A stretch of 64,000 nucleotides of DNA from Streptomyces sp. CT34 (GTDB taxonomy: Bacteria > Actinomycetota > Actinomycetes > Streptomycetales > Streptomycetaceae), in assembly GCF_000805335.1 (NCBI RefSeq), contig NZ_KN708638.1:4972473-5036472 (forward strand), given 5' to 3'. This document shows positions 8,019-15,986 of this stretch, piece by piece. The notes beneath the pieces were generated by a model. It worked only from the letters and a program-made list of their open reading frames with translations, was not told the DNA's origin and made no database searches. Positions within the stretch are counted from its first letter, which is position 1. Each line of letters begins with the position of its first letter. Made by a program: the position numbers and the translations under genes.

Positions 8019-9344
8019 ATGACCACAGCGCCACCCCGCGCCGAGACGATCTACGCCGCGGCACCGGACCCCGACGACCCGCCCGTGCGCAAGCTCTACC
8101 GCAGCGCCGACGGGCGGCTCCTCGGCGGTGTCGCGCGCGGCCTCGCGGGGCACCTCGGCCTCCCGGTCTCCTGGGTGCGGGTCGTCTTCCTCGCGCTCTT
8201 CATGGCCGACGGCATGGGGGCCCTGCTCTATGCCGCGTTCTGGTTCTTCGTGCCGCTGGGCGTCGGCGGTGTCGAGACCCGGCAGCCCGCGCCCGGTGAG
8301 GGGAAGCGGCGGATCCTGGGCCGCCGGCCGGACAAGGGCCAGGTCTTCGCGCTGATCGCGCTGCTGGTGGGCGCCTCGATCGTGGCGTCCAGGTTCCAGC
8401 TGGGCCGGGCCAACGGCTATCTCTGGCCGGTGCTGCTGATCGGCGCCGGCGTCGCCCTCGTCTGGCGCCAGGCGGACAACTCCCGCCGCGCCCAGTGGCT
8501 GGAACTCGGCCGCCGCAAGGCCCTGTTCCCGGTGCTGCGCGGCGCGGCCGGCGTGCTGCTCGTCGGTGTGGGCGTGACCGGCATCGTCGTGCTCCAGGGT
8601 TCCGTGCGGAACCTGGGCTCGGTGTTGCAGGCCGCGCTCGCCGTCGTCGTCGGCATCGCCCTGCTGGCGGGCCCGTATCTGGTACGGATCACGCAGGACC
8701 TCTCCGAGGAGCGGCTGATGCGCATCCGCGCCCAGGAGCGCGCCGAGGTGGCGGCGCACGTCCATGACTCCGTGCTGCACACCCTCACCCTCATCCAGCG
8801 CAACGCCGACGACCCCAGGGAGGTGGCACGGCTGGCCCGTGCCCAGGAGCGCGAGTTGCGCGCCTGGCTCTACAAGCCGGAGGGCCGCGGGAAGGACGAG
8901 GACGAGGAGCCGGCGACGCTGGCGGAGGCGGTGCGCGCGTCCGCCGCCGAGGTCGAGGACCACCACGGCGTCCCCATCGAGGTGGTGATCGTCGGCGACT
9001 GCCCGCTGGACGAGGCGCTCGGCGCCCAGATGCAGGCCGCGCGCGAAGCGATGGTCAATGCCGCCAAGTACGGTGGCGAGGGCGGTGCGGTGCAGGTGTT
9101 CGCCGAGGTGGAGGGCCGGACGGTCTTCGTCTCGGTGCGCGACCGCGGCCCCGGCTTCGATCTGGACGCTGTGCCCGGGGACCGCATGGGCGTACGGGAA
9201 TCCATCATCGGCCGGATGGAGCGCAACGGCGGCACGGCCCGACTGCGCTCCGCCCCCGATGGCGGCACGGTCGTCGAGCTGGAGATGGAGCGCGCCGAAG
9301 AGCGCGCCGAGCATCGCACGGGCGCGGAGAGACGCACCGAGTGA
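8019..9344 (+). CDS. PspC-domain sensor histidine kinase (HisKA_3 type)
   Basis: The 441-residue kinase starts with a PspC domain (about residues 24-80, LYRSADGRLLGGVARGLAGH). About four membrane helices follow to residue 225, then a HisKA_3 dimerisation segment with phospho-accepting His249 in AAHVHDSVLHTL. The HATPase domain has an N-box (AREAMVNAAKYGG) and G-boxes (DRGPGFDLD and DGGTVVELEM). It should phosphorylate the LuxR-type regulator encoded 88 bases downstream. The ATG at 8019 is preferred. An in-frame ATG at 7983 overlaps the operator palindrome and adds only 12 residues. A weak ribosome binding site suggests a short or leaderless transcript. The PspC-kinase layout resembles LiaS/VraS-like envelope-stress systems of Gram-positive bacteria. 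The signal itself is unknown. Confidence 0.88.
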   Translation: MTTAPPRAETIYAAAPDPDDPPVRKLYRSADGRLLGGVARGLAGHLGLPVSWVRVVFLALFMADGMGALLYAAFWFFVPLGVGGVETRQPAPGEGKRRILGRRPDKGQVFALIALLVGASIVASRFQLGRANGYLWPVLLIGAGVALVWRQADNSRRAQWLELGRRKALFPVLRGAAGVLLVGVGVTGIVVLQGSVRNLGSVLQAALAVVVGIALLAGPYLVRITQDLSEERLMRIRAQERAEVAAHVHDSVLHTLTLIQRNADDPREVARLARAQERELRAWLYKPEGRGKDEDEEPATLAEAVRASAAEVEDHHGVPIEVVIVGDCPLDEALGAQMQAAREAMVNAAKYGGEGGAVQVFAEVEGRTVFVSVRDRGPGFDLDAVPGDRMGVRESIIGRMERNGGTARLRSAPDGGTVVELEMERAEERAEHRTGAERRTE

Positions 9345-9432
9345 GCGGGGCGGCGGCCGTGGGCCCGTGGCGACAGGGCGGGCCGGGGCAGGGGATCATG
9401 ACGGGGCAGACAGCGAAGGGCGGACGGACGAG

Positions 9433-10146
9433 ATGAGCAGCGACGAGGCACAGCAGGGCGAGACCGGGAGCGGCGCGGGCGAGGACCGCACCGTGCGGGT
9501 CGTGCTGGTCGACGACCACCGGATGTTCCGTACGGGCGTCCAGGCCGAGATCGGCCAGACCGAGCGGACCCGGGTCGAGGTGGTCGGCGAGGCCGCCGAC
9601 GTCGACCAGGCGTTCACGGTCATCACCGCCACCCGGCCCGAAGTCGTCCTGCTGGACGTGCACCTCCCCGGTGGCGGCGGTGTCGAAGTGCTGCGCCGCA
9701 GCGCCGCGATGATGGCGGACGCCGAGCGGCCGGTCCGGTTCCTGGCGCTCTCGGTCTCCGACGCGGCCGAGGACGTCATCGGGGTCATCCGCGGCGGCGC
9801 CCGCGGCTATGTCACCAAGACCATCACGGGCACGGACCTGGTCAACGCCATCTTCCGGGTCGCCGACGGGGACGCGGTCTTCTCGCCGCGGCTGGCCGGC
9901 TTCGTCCTGGACGCGTTCGCCTCGACGGACGCCCCGCCGGTCGACGAGGACATGGACCGCCTCACGCAGCGTGAGCGCGAGGTGCTGCGGCTGATAGCGC
10001 GCGGGTATGCGTACAAGGAGATCGCCAAGCAGCTGTTCATCTCCGTCAAGACGGTTGAGTCACATGTCTCGGCCGTGCTGCGCAAGCTCCAGCTCTCCAA
10101 CCGGCATGAGCTGACGCGCTGGGCGGCGGCGCGACGCCTGGTCTGA
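9433..10146 (+). CDS. LuxR/NarL-family response regulator, partner of the PspC kinase
   Basis: The 237-residue protein has a receiver domain (residues 21-140) with the acidic pair Asp27/Asp28, phospho-accepting Asp75 in VVLLDVHLP, and a conserved Lys in GYVTKT. A LuxR helix-turn-helix follows (about 172-235, LTQREREVLRLIARGYAYKEIA...SVKTVESHVSAVLRKL). It lies directly downstream of the histidine kinase in the same orientation, so the two form a two-component pair. Its most likely targets are the TCAGGG palindromes ahead of the kinase gene and ahead of the PspC gene at 5519. The ATG at 9433 follows GGACGAG. The surrounding frame is longer but not coding-like. Confidence 0.9.
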   Translation: MSSDEAQQGETGSGAGEDRTVRVVLVDDHRMFRTGVQAEIGQTERTRVEVVGEAADVDQAFTVITATRPEVVLLDVHLPGGGGVEVLRRSAAMMADAERPVRFLALSVSDAAEDVIGVIRGGARGYVTKTITGTDLVNAIFRVADGDAVFSPRLAGFVLDAFASTDAPPVDEDMDRLTQREREVLRLIARGYAYKEIAKQLFISVKTVESHVSAVLRKLQLSNRHELTRWAAARRLV

Positions 10147-10362
10147 CCTGCGGTTCGGTGGGGAAGAGGGGGAGTGGTGACAGGCGAACGCCCGGTGCCG
10201 GACGGGCGGCTGTGACGGAAGGGACATGTAAAGAAGGGCCAAAGTCGCGCAACCAGGCGCGCGCGGATTTTCATCTAAGGGCGCGGAGAGGCTCGCTGCC
10301 CGAAGGCAGGGCCGGAACCCACGCCCACGTCCTTCGTGTTACGTCCTGGAAACGAGATCCCG

Positions 10363-11487
10363 ATGAGCCTGACGGGCACTCCCTTCTTTCTCTTCGCGCT
10401 CCTGCTGCTGATCGTCGCCGTCGTGCTGCCGTTCGCCGTATGGGGCCGAGTGGCCGGACCGCCGGTGATGAAAGGGCTCGCGCGACTGCTGATGCTGCTG
10501 TTCGCGCAGGTCACCGCCATCACGGTGGTCTTCCTCCTGGTCAACAACGCCAACAACCTCTACGACAACTGGGGCGACCTGCTCGGCACCGGTAACCACA
10601 TCGACGCGGCCCGTAACCTCGGCCCGGACGGCCTGGGCGGCAAGAACCTCAAGGACCAGCCCAAGGTCCACCAGGAGTTCCGGCCGGCCGACGACCCGGT
10701 GGTGGGCCCCAACGTCCAGATGACCGACCTCAAGGGCCAGATCTCCGGCGTCAACGGCGAGGTCTACGTCTGGCTGCCGCCGCAGTACAACGACCCCGCG
10801 TACAAGGACAAGAAGTTCCCGGTGGTCGAGCTGCTGCCCGGCTACCCCGGGTCCTCGAAGTCCTGGCTGGGGTCGCTGAAGGTGGCCCAGCAGCTCACAC
10901 CGCTGATGCAGAGCGGTGCCGTCAAGCCGTTCATCCTGGTGTCGCCGCGGACCAACGTCCTGCCCAACGCCGACAGCGGATGCGTCAACATCCCCGGCAA
11001 GGTCAACGCCGACAGCTGGCTGACCGTCGACGTCCGCCAGATGATCATCGACAACTTCCGGGCCGGCGACAAGCCGGACGCCTGGGGCCTGGCGGGCTAC
11101 TCGGCCGGTGCGCACTGCTCCGCCAAGCTCGCGCTGGCCCACCCGGACCGCTACCGCGCCGCGGTCGCCATGTCCGGCTACAACGACCCGGCCATCGAGC
11201 CCGACTCGCTCGCCGGCAAGGACCCGAAGCTGCGCGTCGAGACCAACCCGATCCACCTCCTGAAGGCCGCCAACGACGCCGGGAAGCCGCCCCGTACGGC
11301 GCTGTACATCTCCGGTGCGGCGGGCGACGGCTACCAGGCCGGCATGGGCCTCAAGCAGCTCGCGAAGCAGCCGACGACGGTGAACGTCAAGATGATCTCG
11401 GCGGGTGCCGGCGGCCACACCGTGCCGGTGTGGAAGCACCAAGTTCCGGATATCTTCCGCTGGTTCGGGCTGTACCTGCGGGCCTGA
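10363..11487 (+). CDS. membrane-anchored alpha/beta-hydrolase of the putative esterase (EstD/mycolyltransferase-like) family
   Basis: The 374-residue protein begins with two hydrophobic helices (about residues 5-27 and 40-62). A large outer domain follows, of the esterase family that includes mycolyltransferase-like enzymes. The fold is marked by VYVWLPPQYNDP, PVVELLPGYPGS and the nucleophile elbow GYSAG (Ser247). The catalytic His352 lies in GGHTVPVW. An Asp in the ISGAAGDGY region may complete the triad. Streptomyces make no mycolates, so the natural substrate is unknown, and acyl-ester hydrolysis at the cell surface is the safest description. The ATG follows GGAAACGAGA. A strong palindromic terminator lies 49 bases after the stop, so the gene is probably monocistronic. 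Confidence 0.82.
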   Translation: MSLTGTPFFLFALLLLIVAVVLPFAVWGRVAGPPVMKGLARLLMLLFAQVTAITVVFLLVNNANNLYDNWGDLLGTGNHIDAARNLGPDGLGGKNLKDQPKVHQEFRPADDPVVGPNVQMTDLKGQISGVNGEVYVWLPPQYNDPAYKDKKFPVVELLPGYPGSSKSWLGSLKVAQQLTPLMQSGAVKPFILVSPRTNVLPNADSGCVNIPGKVNADSWLTVDVRQMIIDNFRAGDKPDAWGLAGYSAGAHCSAKLALAHPDRYRAAVAMSGYNDPAIEPDSLAGKDPKLRVETNPIHLLKAANDAGKPPRTALYISGAAGDGYQAGMGLKQLAKQPTTVNVKMISAGAGGHTVPVWKHQVPDIFRWFGLYLRA

Positions 11488-11535
11488 CCGCCTGCGGGGC
11501 GACAGCCCGCGGGCCTGGGCAAAGAGTGTGATGCA

Positions 11536-11567
11536 GGGCCTGTCCGCCGGATCCGGCGGACAGGCCC
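11536..11567 (+). terminator. 32-bp perfect palindromic terminator after the esterase gene
   Basis: The arms GGGCCTGTCCGCCG (11536-11549) and their exact complement (11554-11567) enclose GATC, which is itself palindromic, so the whole element is a perfect 32-bp palindrome. A TTC-rich tail follows. Confidence 0.85.
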
Positions 11568-11737
11568 TTCGCGCGTTTCCGGGGTCCGGCCGGTGAGATC
11601 GAGATCCACGGTGGCCGCGGGACAAGGTCAGTCGTTCGGGTGAATCGGCGCTGCGGCTGTGCGAACACGGCACGAATGCGCGCCGCGACGCGTTGTTACG
11701 CGTGACCGAGGCAACGGACAGGACCGGGGGAGGACCG

Positions 11738-12040
11738 ATGCGGATCGATATCGGTGGCGGGGAGCGACCGTACCGCGACGTCGGGGGCGAGCAAGGCGAG
11801 CAACTCGTCGCGGACGGGCCGGAGATGAGGAAGCGGCCGACGACAGCGGTGCTGCAGGGCGGTCCCGGCGCCGGCCACACCACGCGCAAACCGGAGTTCA
11901 CGGCGGCGGCGCGGAACACCCGGGTCGTGCGGCGGCTCGACGGGCACAGAGGGGGTGACGGCTGTGGGAGGCGGCGGCCGAGAGGTGGCGGCGCGAGCAG
12001 AGCGCCGGGCGAAGGCCGGGCGGTCAGGGGGCGGCGATGA
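11738..12040 (+). pseudogene. remnant of an alpha/beta-hydrolase (proline-iminopeptidase-like), N-terminal part only
   Basis: The frame runs from an ATG with a strong GGGGGAGG ribosome binding site for 100 codons. It reads MRIDIGGGERPYRDVGGEQ, then RPTTAVLQGGPGAGHTTRKP, then RVVRRLDGHRGGDG. These match the start, oxyanion HGGPG and DHRGxGxS signatures of proline-iminopeptidase-like hydrolases, but with altered key residues and no nucleophile elbow (GxSxG) or later catalytic residues. A normal member has 280-420 residues. The remnant's stop overlaps the next gene's start as ATGA, which would still allow coupled translation. It may therefore be a decayed gene kept as a leader cistron. A short functional protein is the less likely alternative. 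Confidence 0.5.
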
Positions 12041-13935
12041 CGAACTCCGGTGGCCGCGCGACGCCGTGCGGCGGTGCGGGCGGAAGTGCCGTGGGCGGAG
12101 GCATCGTTGACGAAGGGCCGGTGGACGGAGATGCCGTGGACGGCGGCTCCGAGGGACGAGAGGGGCGCAGGGCGGTGCGTCGGGGGCGGGCTCCCGGCAG
12201 CGTGCGGGACGCGGTGATCGACTTCTGTCGCCACGTCGGTATGGACACCGTGTTCGGGAACCCCGGCTCCACCGAGCTGCGGCTGCTCCGGGACTGGCCC
12301 GAGGACCTGCGGTTCGTGCTCGGGTTGCAGGAGTCGACCGTCGTGGCGATGGCGGCCGGGCACGCGCTGGGCACGGGACGGGCCAGCCTGGCCGTTCTGC
12401 ATTCGGCAGGTGGGGTGGGGCATGCGCTCGGCGCGGTGGTCAACGCCTATCGGGACCGGGTGCCGTTGGTGGTCCTCGCCGGGCAGCAGTCGCGGGCGTT
12501 GCTGCCGTACCGGCCGTTCCTGGGGGCGGACGAGCCCGAGCAGTTCCCGCGGCCGTATGTGAAGTGGAGCCGGCAGCCCGCGCGCGGCCAGGACGTACCG
12601 GCCGCGTTCGCGGAGGCGTACCGGGTCGCGATGACGCATCCGCGGGGTCCCGTCTTCCTCTCCGTCCCGGAGGACGACTGGGACTGCCCGGCCGCCCCGG
12701 TGCCACCGCGCGCGGTGTACGACGCGTTCAGCGCCGACCCGGCCGCGCTCGCCGAGCTGGCCGCGGCGCTGGACGCCGCCCGGCGCCCCGCACTGGTCGT
12801 CGGCCCCGGGGTGGAGAACGAGGGCGCCGGAAGCGATGTGGTGGCACTGGCCGAGCGGGCGCGCGCCGCCGTGTACATCGGCCCGTTGTCCGGGCGCTCC
12901 GGATTCCCCGAGACCCACCCCTTGTTCCAGGGCTTCCTCCCGCCCGTCCGGGACCGGCTGGCGGACCGGCTGGCCGGGCACGACCTGATCGTGGCGCTGG
13001 GGGCGCCGCTGTTCACGTACCACGTCCAGGTCCCTGACCCGGACTCTGACTCCGACTCCGACCTCGACCCGGCATACGGGGGCGGCGGCCCGTCGGCCAA
13101 CTCCGGTCTGCTGGGGGACGGTTCGGTGCTGTACCACCTGGACTGCGATCCCGAGCAGGCGGCCTGGCTGCCGGTGGGGACGAGCATCCTGACGACGCTG
13201 CGGCCCGCCGTGCGGGCGCTGACGGGGCTTGTCCGGGCGGTCGGACCGGCGGCCGGCGGTACGCATGGGGATGCCGCCGGAGTGCCTGGCGGTACGCACG
13301 GGGATGACGCCGGAGCGCAGGGAGGGGGCCGTTCCCTGCCGCCCGTCCGGCCGCGGCCCGCCGCCATACCGCCCGCCGATCCGATACCGGCCGGGCATGT
13401 GCTCGATCTGCTGCGCGAGCGGTTGCCGGATGGCGCGGTGCTGGTGGAGGAGGCGCCCAGCCACCGCGATGACCTCCACGCCCGGGTGCCCATCGAGCGG
13501 GCCGGCGGATTCCTGACCACCGGGAACGGCACGCTGGGCTGGGGCCTGCCGCTCGCGGTGGGGCGGGCGCTGGCGGCCGGATCCGGTGAGCGGGTGGTGT
13601 GCGTACTGGGCGACGGGTCGGCGATGTATTCCGTACAGGCGCTGTGGACCGCCGTACGGCACCGCGCACCGGTCACCTTCGTCCTGCTCGACAACGGCGG
13701 TTACGAGGCGGTCGCGGCGCTGGGGCGGCGGATCGGCCTGACGGATGTACCGGGCACGGCGCTGGGCGGGATCGACTTCGCGGGCCTGGCGGCGTCGTTC
13801 GGCTGCCCGTCCCACCGCGCCGCCGGTGCCGCCGAGTTGCCCGGCGAACTGGACCGGGCACTGCGGCGGCGCCCGGAGGACGGACCGTTGCTGCTGGAGA
13901 TACCGGTGCGGAGGGAGGAGTCGACGCTCTATTGA
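12037..13935 (+). CDS. mdlC: thiamine-diphosphate enzyme, benzoylformate decarboxylase-like
   Basis: The 632-residue protein has the three-domain ThDP decarboxylase/acetolactate-synthase fold. Features typical of benzoylformate decarboxylase are present: FGNPGSTELRLL, the activating glutamate in LQESTVV (Glu99), HSAGGVGHALG (His122), LGAPLFTYHV (the second active-site His), and the cofactor motif GDGSAMYSVQALWTAVRHR...LLDNGGY (from about residue 524). The enzyme would decarboxylate or carboligate 2-oxo acids such as phenylglyoxylate. The symbol is by similarity and the substrate is unproven. It is longer than the usual 530 residues because of an unstructured N-terminal 50 residues and an insertion at about 330-455. 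That insertion carries a DSD-rich stretch and an 11-residue duplication. The start at 12037 overlaps the upstream stop. A GTG later in the frame is possible. Confidence 0.78.
   Translation: MTNSGGRATPCGGAGGSAVGGGIVDEGPVDGDAVDGGSEGREGRRAVRRGRAPGSVRDAVIDFCRHVGMDTVFGNPGSTELRLLRDWPEDLRFVLGLQESTVVAMAAGHALGTGRASLAVLHSAGGVGHALGAVVNAYRDRVPLVVLAGQQSRALLPYRPFLGADEPEQFPRPYVKWSRQPARGQDVPAAFAEAYRVAMTHPRGPVFLSVPEDDWDCPAAPVPPRAVYDAFSADPAALAELAAALDAARRPALVVGPGVENEGAGSDVVALAERARAAVYIGPLSGRSGFPETHPLFQGFLPPVRDRLADRLAGHDLIVALGAPLFTYHVQVPDPDSDSDSDLDPAYGGGGPSANSGLLGDGSVLYHLDCDPEQAAWLPVGTSILTTLRPAVRALTGLVRAVGPAAGGTHGDAAGVPGGTHGDDAGAQGGGRSLPPVRPRPAAIPPADPIPAGHVLDLLRERLPDGAVLVEEAPSHRDDLHARVPIERAGGFLTTGNGTLGWGLPLAVGRALAAGSGERVVCVLGDGSAMYSVQALWTAVRHRAPVTFVLLDNGGYEAVAALGRRIGLTDVPGTALGGIDFAGLAASFGCPSHRAAGAAELPGELDRALRRRPEDGPLLLEIPVRREESTLY
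13255..13320 (+). repeat. 33-bp tandem duplication inside the mdlC-like gene
   Basis: Two 33-base units (13255-13287 and 13288-13320), both starting GGCGGTACGCA and continuing GGGGATG, encode GGTHGDAAGVP and GGTHGDDAGAQ. The duplication keeps the frame and lies in the interdomain insertion, away from cofactor and active-site motifs. Confidence 0.8.
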
Positions 13936-13997
13936 ACGGTGCGTGGGGTTGAACGGTGCGTGGGGGTGAACGGTACGGGGGGTGAACGGTGCGCGGG
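13932..13997 (+). repeat. 15-18 bp tandem repeat beginning at a stop codon
   Basis: About four copies of TTGAACGGTGCGTGGGG and close variants follow each other. The first copy contains the stop codon of the mdlC-like gene. Period drift (17, 18, 15 bases) and base changes suggest slippage. A purine-rich run of G-tracts follows at about 14096-14156. Confidence 0.75.
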
Positions 13998-14196
13998 ATC
14001 GGGCTGTCCCGAGCCGGGTCGTAAGACGCTGCATGGGGGCGCGAGGCGGATGGGACATCCCCGGCGGAGGTGTGCCGGGAAGAGGGGCCCGGCGGCGGTG
14101 CCTTGGGGAGGCGGGGTGGGGGTGGGCGGGGAAGGGGGGAGGGGGAGGGGGAAGTGGTCTGAAATCTGAAAAGGTGCTTGCTGCGGGCGCCAGGCC

Positions 14197-15201
14197 CTAG
14201 CCCGGGCGGGTCGCTCCGGCGAACGGCAGGTGGTCGATCGGTGAGATGCGGACCGGTGCTCCCGGGTGCGGGGCGTGGATCATCTTGCCGTCGCCGATGT
14301 AGATCCCGACGTGGCTGATGCCGGAGTGGAAGAACACCAGGTCGCCGGGGGCGAGTTGGGAGCTGTCGATGCGGGGGCCCGCGTTGATCTGGGTGTAGGT
14401 GGTGCGGGGCAGCGTGACACCGCCGGACTTCCAGGCGGCCTGGACCAGTCCCGAGCAGTCGTACGCGGACGGGCCGGTCGCGCCCCATGCATAGGGCTTG
14501 CCGAGCGCGGCGTAGGCGAAGGAGACGGCCCGGGCGGCACGGGGGTCGGGGGCCGCCCGTCGGCGCTGCCCCGGGACCGGGCCCGGGCGGTCGCGTGGAT
14601 CCTCGGCGTTTCCCAACGTCCGGAAGGTGGCCGTCCGTTGGCCTACGAGGGCGGCCCCGATCCTGGCCTCCGGCAAGTGCCCCCTTGTGGCTCTGGTCTC
14701 CGACAGGTGTCCCCTTGTTGTCCCGGTCTCCGGCAGGTGCTCACTTGTTGTCCCGGCCTCCGGCAGGTGACCGCTGGCGGTGGCACCGGTCTCCGGTAGG
14801 CGATTACCTGCGGCCCCGGTCTCCGGTAGGTGTGTTGCGGTGGTCTCGGGCTCCTGTAGCTGTGCTGGGTTGGCCCCTGCTCGGCGGCGGTGTAGCCGGT
14901 GGATGCTGCCGAGCCGGCGCGCGTAACCGGCCACTGCGGTCGCCTGGGGGCTGCCCGTGCGCTCCAGGACCGTGGCGCCGTCCAGGCAGCGTTGCGGGTC
15001 CGTGGACAGTGGCAGGCGTACGGTCAGCGGCCGTACGGCCGGGTCCGCTCCCGTGCGGTACCGGGTGGCGGAACTGGTGCCGGGCTCGGCCCGGCCGGCG
15101 CCGTCGGGGGCGGTGACGGCGGCGTCGGGGGCGGTGACGGCGGCGTCCGTGCGGGCCGGCGGGGCGGTGGTGCGGACTCGGGTCGTGCGGTGCGACGCCA
15201 C
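14197..15201 (-). CDS. NlpC/P60 cell-wall endopeptidase with LPETG-like repeat linker
   Basis: The 334-residue protein ends with an NlpC/P60 domain (about the last 110 residues). Catalytic Cys is in YDCSGLVQAAW, His in ISHVGIYIGDGK, and the third polar residue is His in HAPHPG. Such enzymes cut D-Glu-diaminopimelate bonds in peptidoglycan stems. The N-terminus VASHRTTRV parallels that of the second NlpC gene (MASHRKPRT), which is why I choose GTG at 15201 over GTG at 15213. Unlike its relative, it has no clear signal helix and no coiled coil. Instead it has a linker in which LPETG, LPEAG or LSETR recur about every 10-11 residues. Export is therefore uncertain from sequence alone. The leader region holds a hexamer array rather than a riboswitch. 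Confidence 0.75.
   Translation of the reverse strand: MASHRTTRVRTTAPPARTDAAVTAPDAAVTAPDGAGRAEPGTSSATRYRTGADPAVRPLTVRLPLSTDPQRCLDGATVLERTGSPQATAVAGYARRLGSIHRLHRRRAGANPAQLQEPETTATHLPETGAAGNRLPETGATASGHLPEAGTTSEHLPETGTTRGHLSETRATRGHLPEARIGAALVGQRTATFRTLGNAEDPRDRPGPVPGQRRRAAPDPRAARAVSFAYAALGKPYAWGATGPSAYDCSGLVQAAWKSGGVTLPRTTYTQINAGPRIDSSQLAPGDLVFFHSGISHVGIYIGDGKMIHAPHPGAPVRISPIDHLPFAGATRPG
14665..14850 (-). repeat. 30-33 bp coding repeat giving LPETG-like units
   Basis: Six imperfect units inside the NlpC gene encode HLPETGAAGNR, LPETGATASGH, LPEAGTTSEH, LPETGTTRGH, LSETRATRGH and LPEAR. The DNA core is CTCCGGCAGGTG on the plus strand. The frame is preserved. Confidence 0.8.
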
Positions 15202-15246
15202 GGGGGTCGTCACTTCCTTCCCTGGGGAGCGAACGGACGCGTCAGG

Positions 15247-15415
15247 ATGGACGCGACCGTGACCGCGACCGCTGCCATGACGGCAACCCTGACGGCGACC
15301 GCTGCCATGACAGCAACCGCGACGGCGACCGCGACCGTGACGGCGACCGCTGCCATGACAGCGACCGTGACGGTGACAGCAACCCTGACGGTGACTGCGG
15401 CCGTCGCCGATAGCC
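15247..15415. repeat. degenerate 6/12-bp tandem repeat in the leader of an NlpC gene
   Basis: About 28 hexamer-sized units alternate between GACCGC, GACCGT, GACGGC, GACAGC, AACCCT and GCTGCCAT-type blocks. GCTGCCATGAC recurs three times. It lies 46-214 bases upstream of the GTG at 15201, so on the minus strand it would be transcribed as a long repetitive leader if the promoter is beyond 15415. Confidence 0.75.
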
Positions 15416-15618
15416 GACGCTGCGCCGGCGGTCGCCTGGAGGAGGACGTTAGGCGCGGGCGTCACGGGTGGGCGCCTGGTTGCCCGGCATTGTTCGTTTC
15501 CGACCGCGGAGCGTACGAGGGTGACCGGGGTTCCGGCGCCGGGCGGCCGGGCGCGGACTGCCGTGACCGATGCGGTGATTGCGGGCGCCCTGCCGGAAAG
15601 GCCGTGCTATGGGGCGGC

Positions 15619-15624
15619 TACGAT
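15619..15624 (+). promoter_or_regulatory. -10 box TACGAT of a probably leaderless gene
   Basis: TACGAT is a good match to the principal-sigma -10 pattern TAnnnT. It is placed 9 bases before the ATG at 15633, so transcription would start at or next to the start codon. No ribosome binding site is present, which fits a leaderless message. Confidence 0.5.
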
Positions 15625-15632
15625 CCACCACT

Positions 15633-15986
15633 ATGGACGTAGTAATCAATATCTTCGTCGCCCTGCACATCATCGGCATCGCCGCCCTGCTCGGCGGTTT
15701 TCTGACCCAGATGAAGGCGATGGGCGCGGGCACCGCCCGCTTTGTGCCGGGCATGCTGCACGGTGCGCTGACGATGCTGGTCACCGGCGTCGCGCTGGTC
15801 GGCCTGAACCAGGTGCAGGACCACCCGGTCAACAACATCAAGATCGGCATCAAGATCGCTGTCCTGGTGGTGATCCTGGCGCTGGTCTACGTCAAGCGGG
15901 ACGAGGAGAAGATCGCCAAGCCGCTCTTCGGCACGGTCGGCGGGCTCACGATGCTCAACATCTTCATCGCGGTCCTCTGGACCTGA
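15633..15986 (+). CDS. small four-helix integral membrane protein, unknown function
   Basis: The 117-residue protein starts MDVVINIFVALHIIGIAALL and is almost entirely hydrophobic. Helices lie at about residues 3-22, 42-60, 71-88 and 98-117, with one charged loop (KRDEEKIAKP). From memory, proteins of this size and sequence are widespread in Streptomyces, but I cannot assign a function. The ATG has no ribosome binding site and sits just behind a TACGAT -10 box, so a leaderless transcript is likely. It converges with the NlpC gene at 16381-17499. Confidence 0.75.
   Translation: MDVVINIFVALHIIGIAALLGGFLTQMKAMGAGTARFVPGMLHGALTMLVTGVALVGLNQVQDHPVNNIKIGIKIAVLVVILALVYVKRDEEKIAKPLFGTVGGLTMLNIFIAVLWT

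Larger units (their letters stand above)
15202..15632. other. divergent intergenic region with hexamer array
   Basis: This 431-base region separates the minus-strand NlpC gene from the plus-strand membrane gene at 15633. Its main content is the degenerate repeat at 15247-15415. I see no c-di-AMP riboswitch signature here, unlike the second NlpC gene. A TACGAT box serves the plus-strand gene. Confidence 0.6.

Noticed and set aside
12037..13935. Part of a biosynthetic gene cluster
   Set aside because: The ThDP enzyme stands alone. No synthase, carrier protein or tailoring genes are nearby.
14665..14850. LPETG repeats as a sortase sorting signal
   Set aside because: They are internal, not followed by a hydrophobic helix and basic tail, and the protein ends with an NlpC/P60 domain.
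15202..15632. Second c-di-AMP riboswitch before the other NlpC gene
   Set aside because: None of the conserved blocks (GGAGCCGGGGACC, GGGGTGAAT, GACAGCTAACC) is present in this leader.
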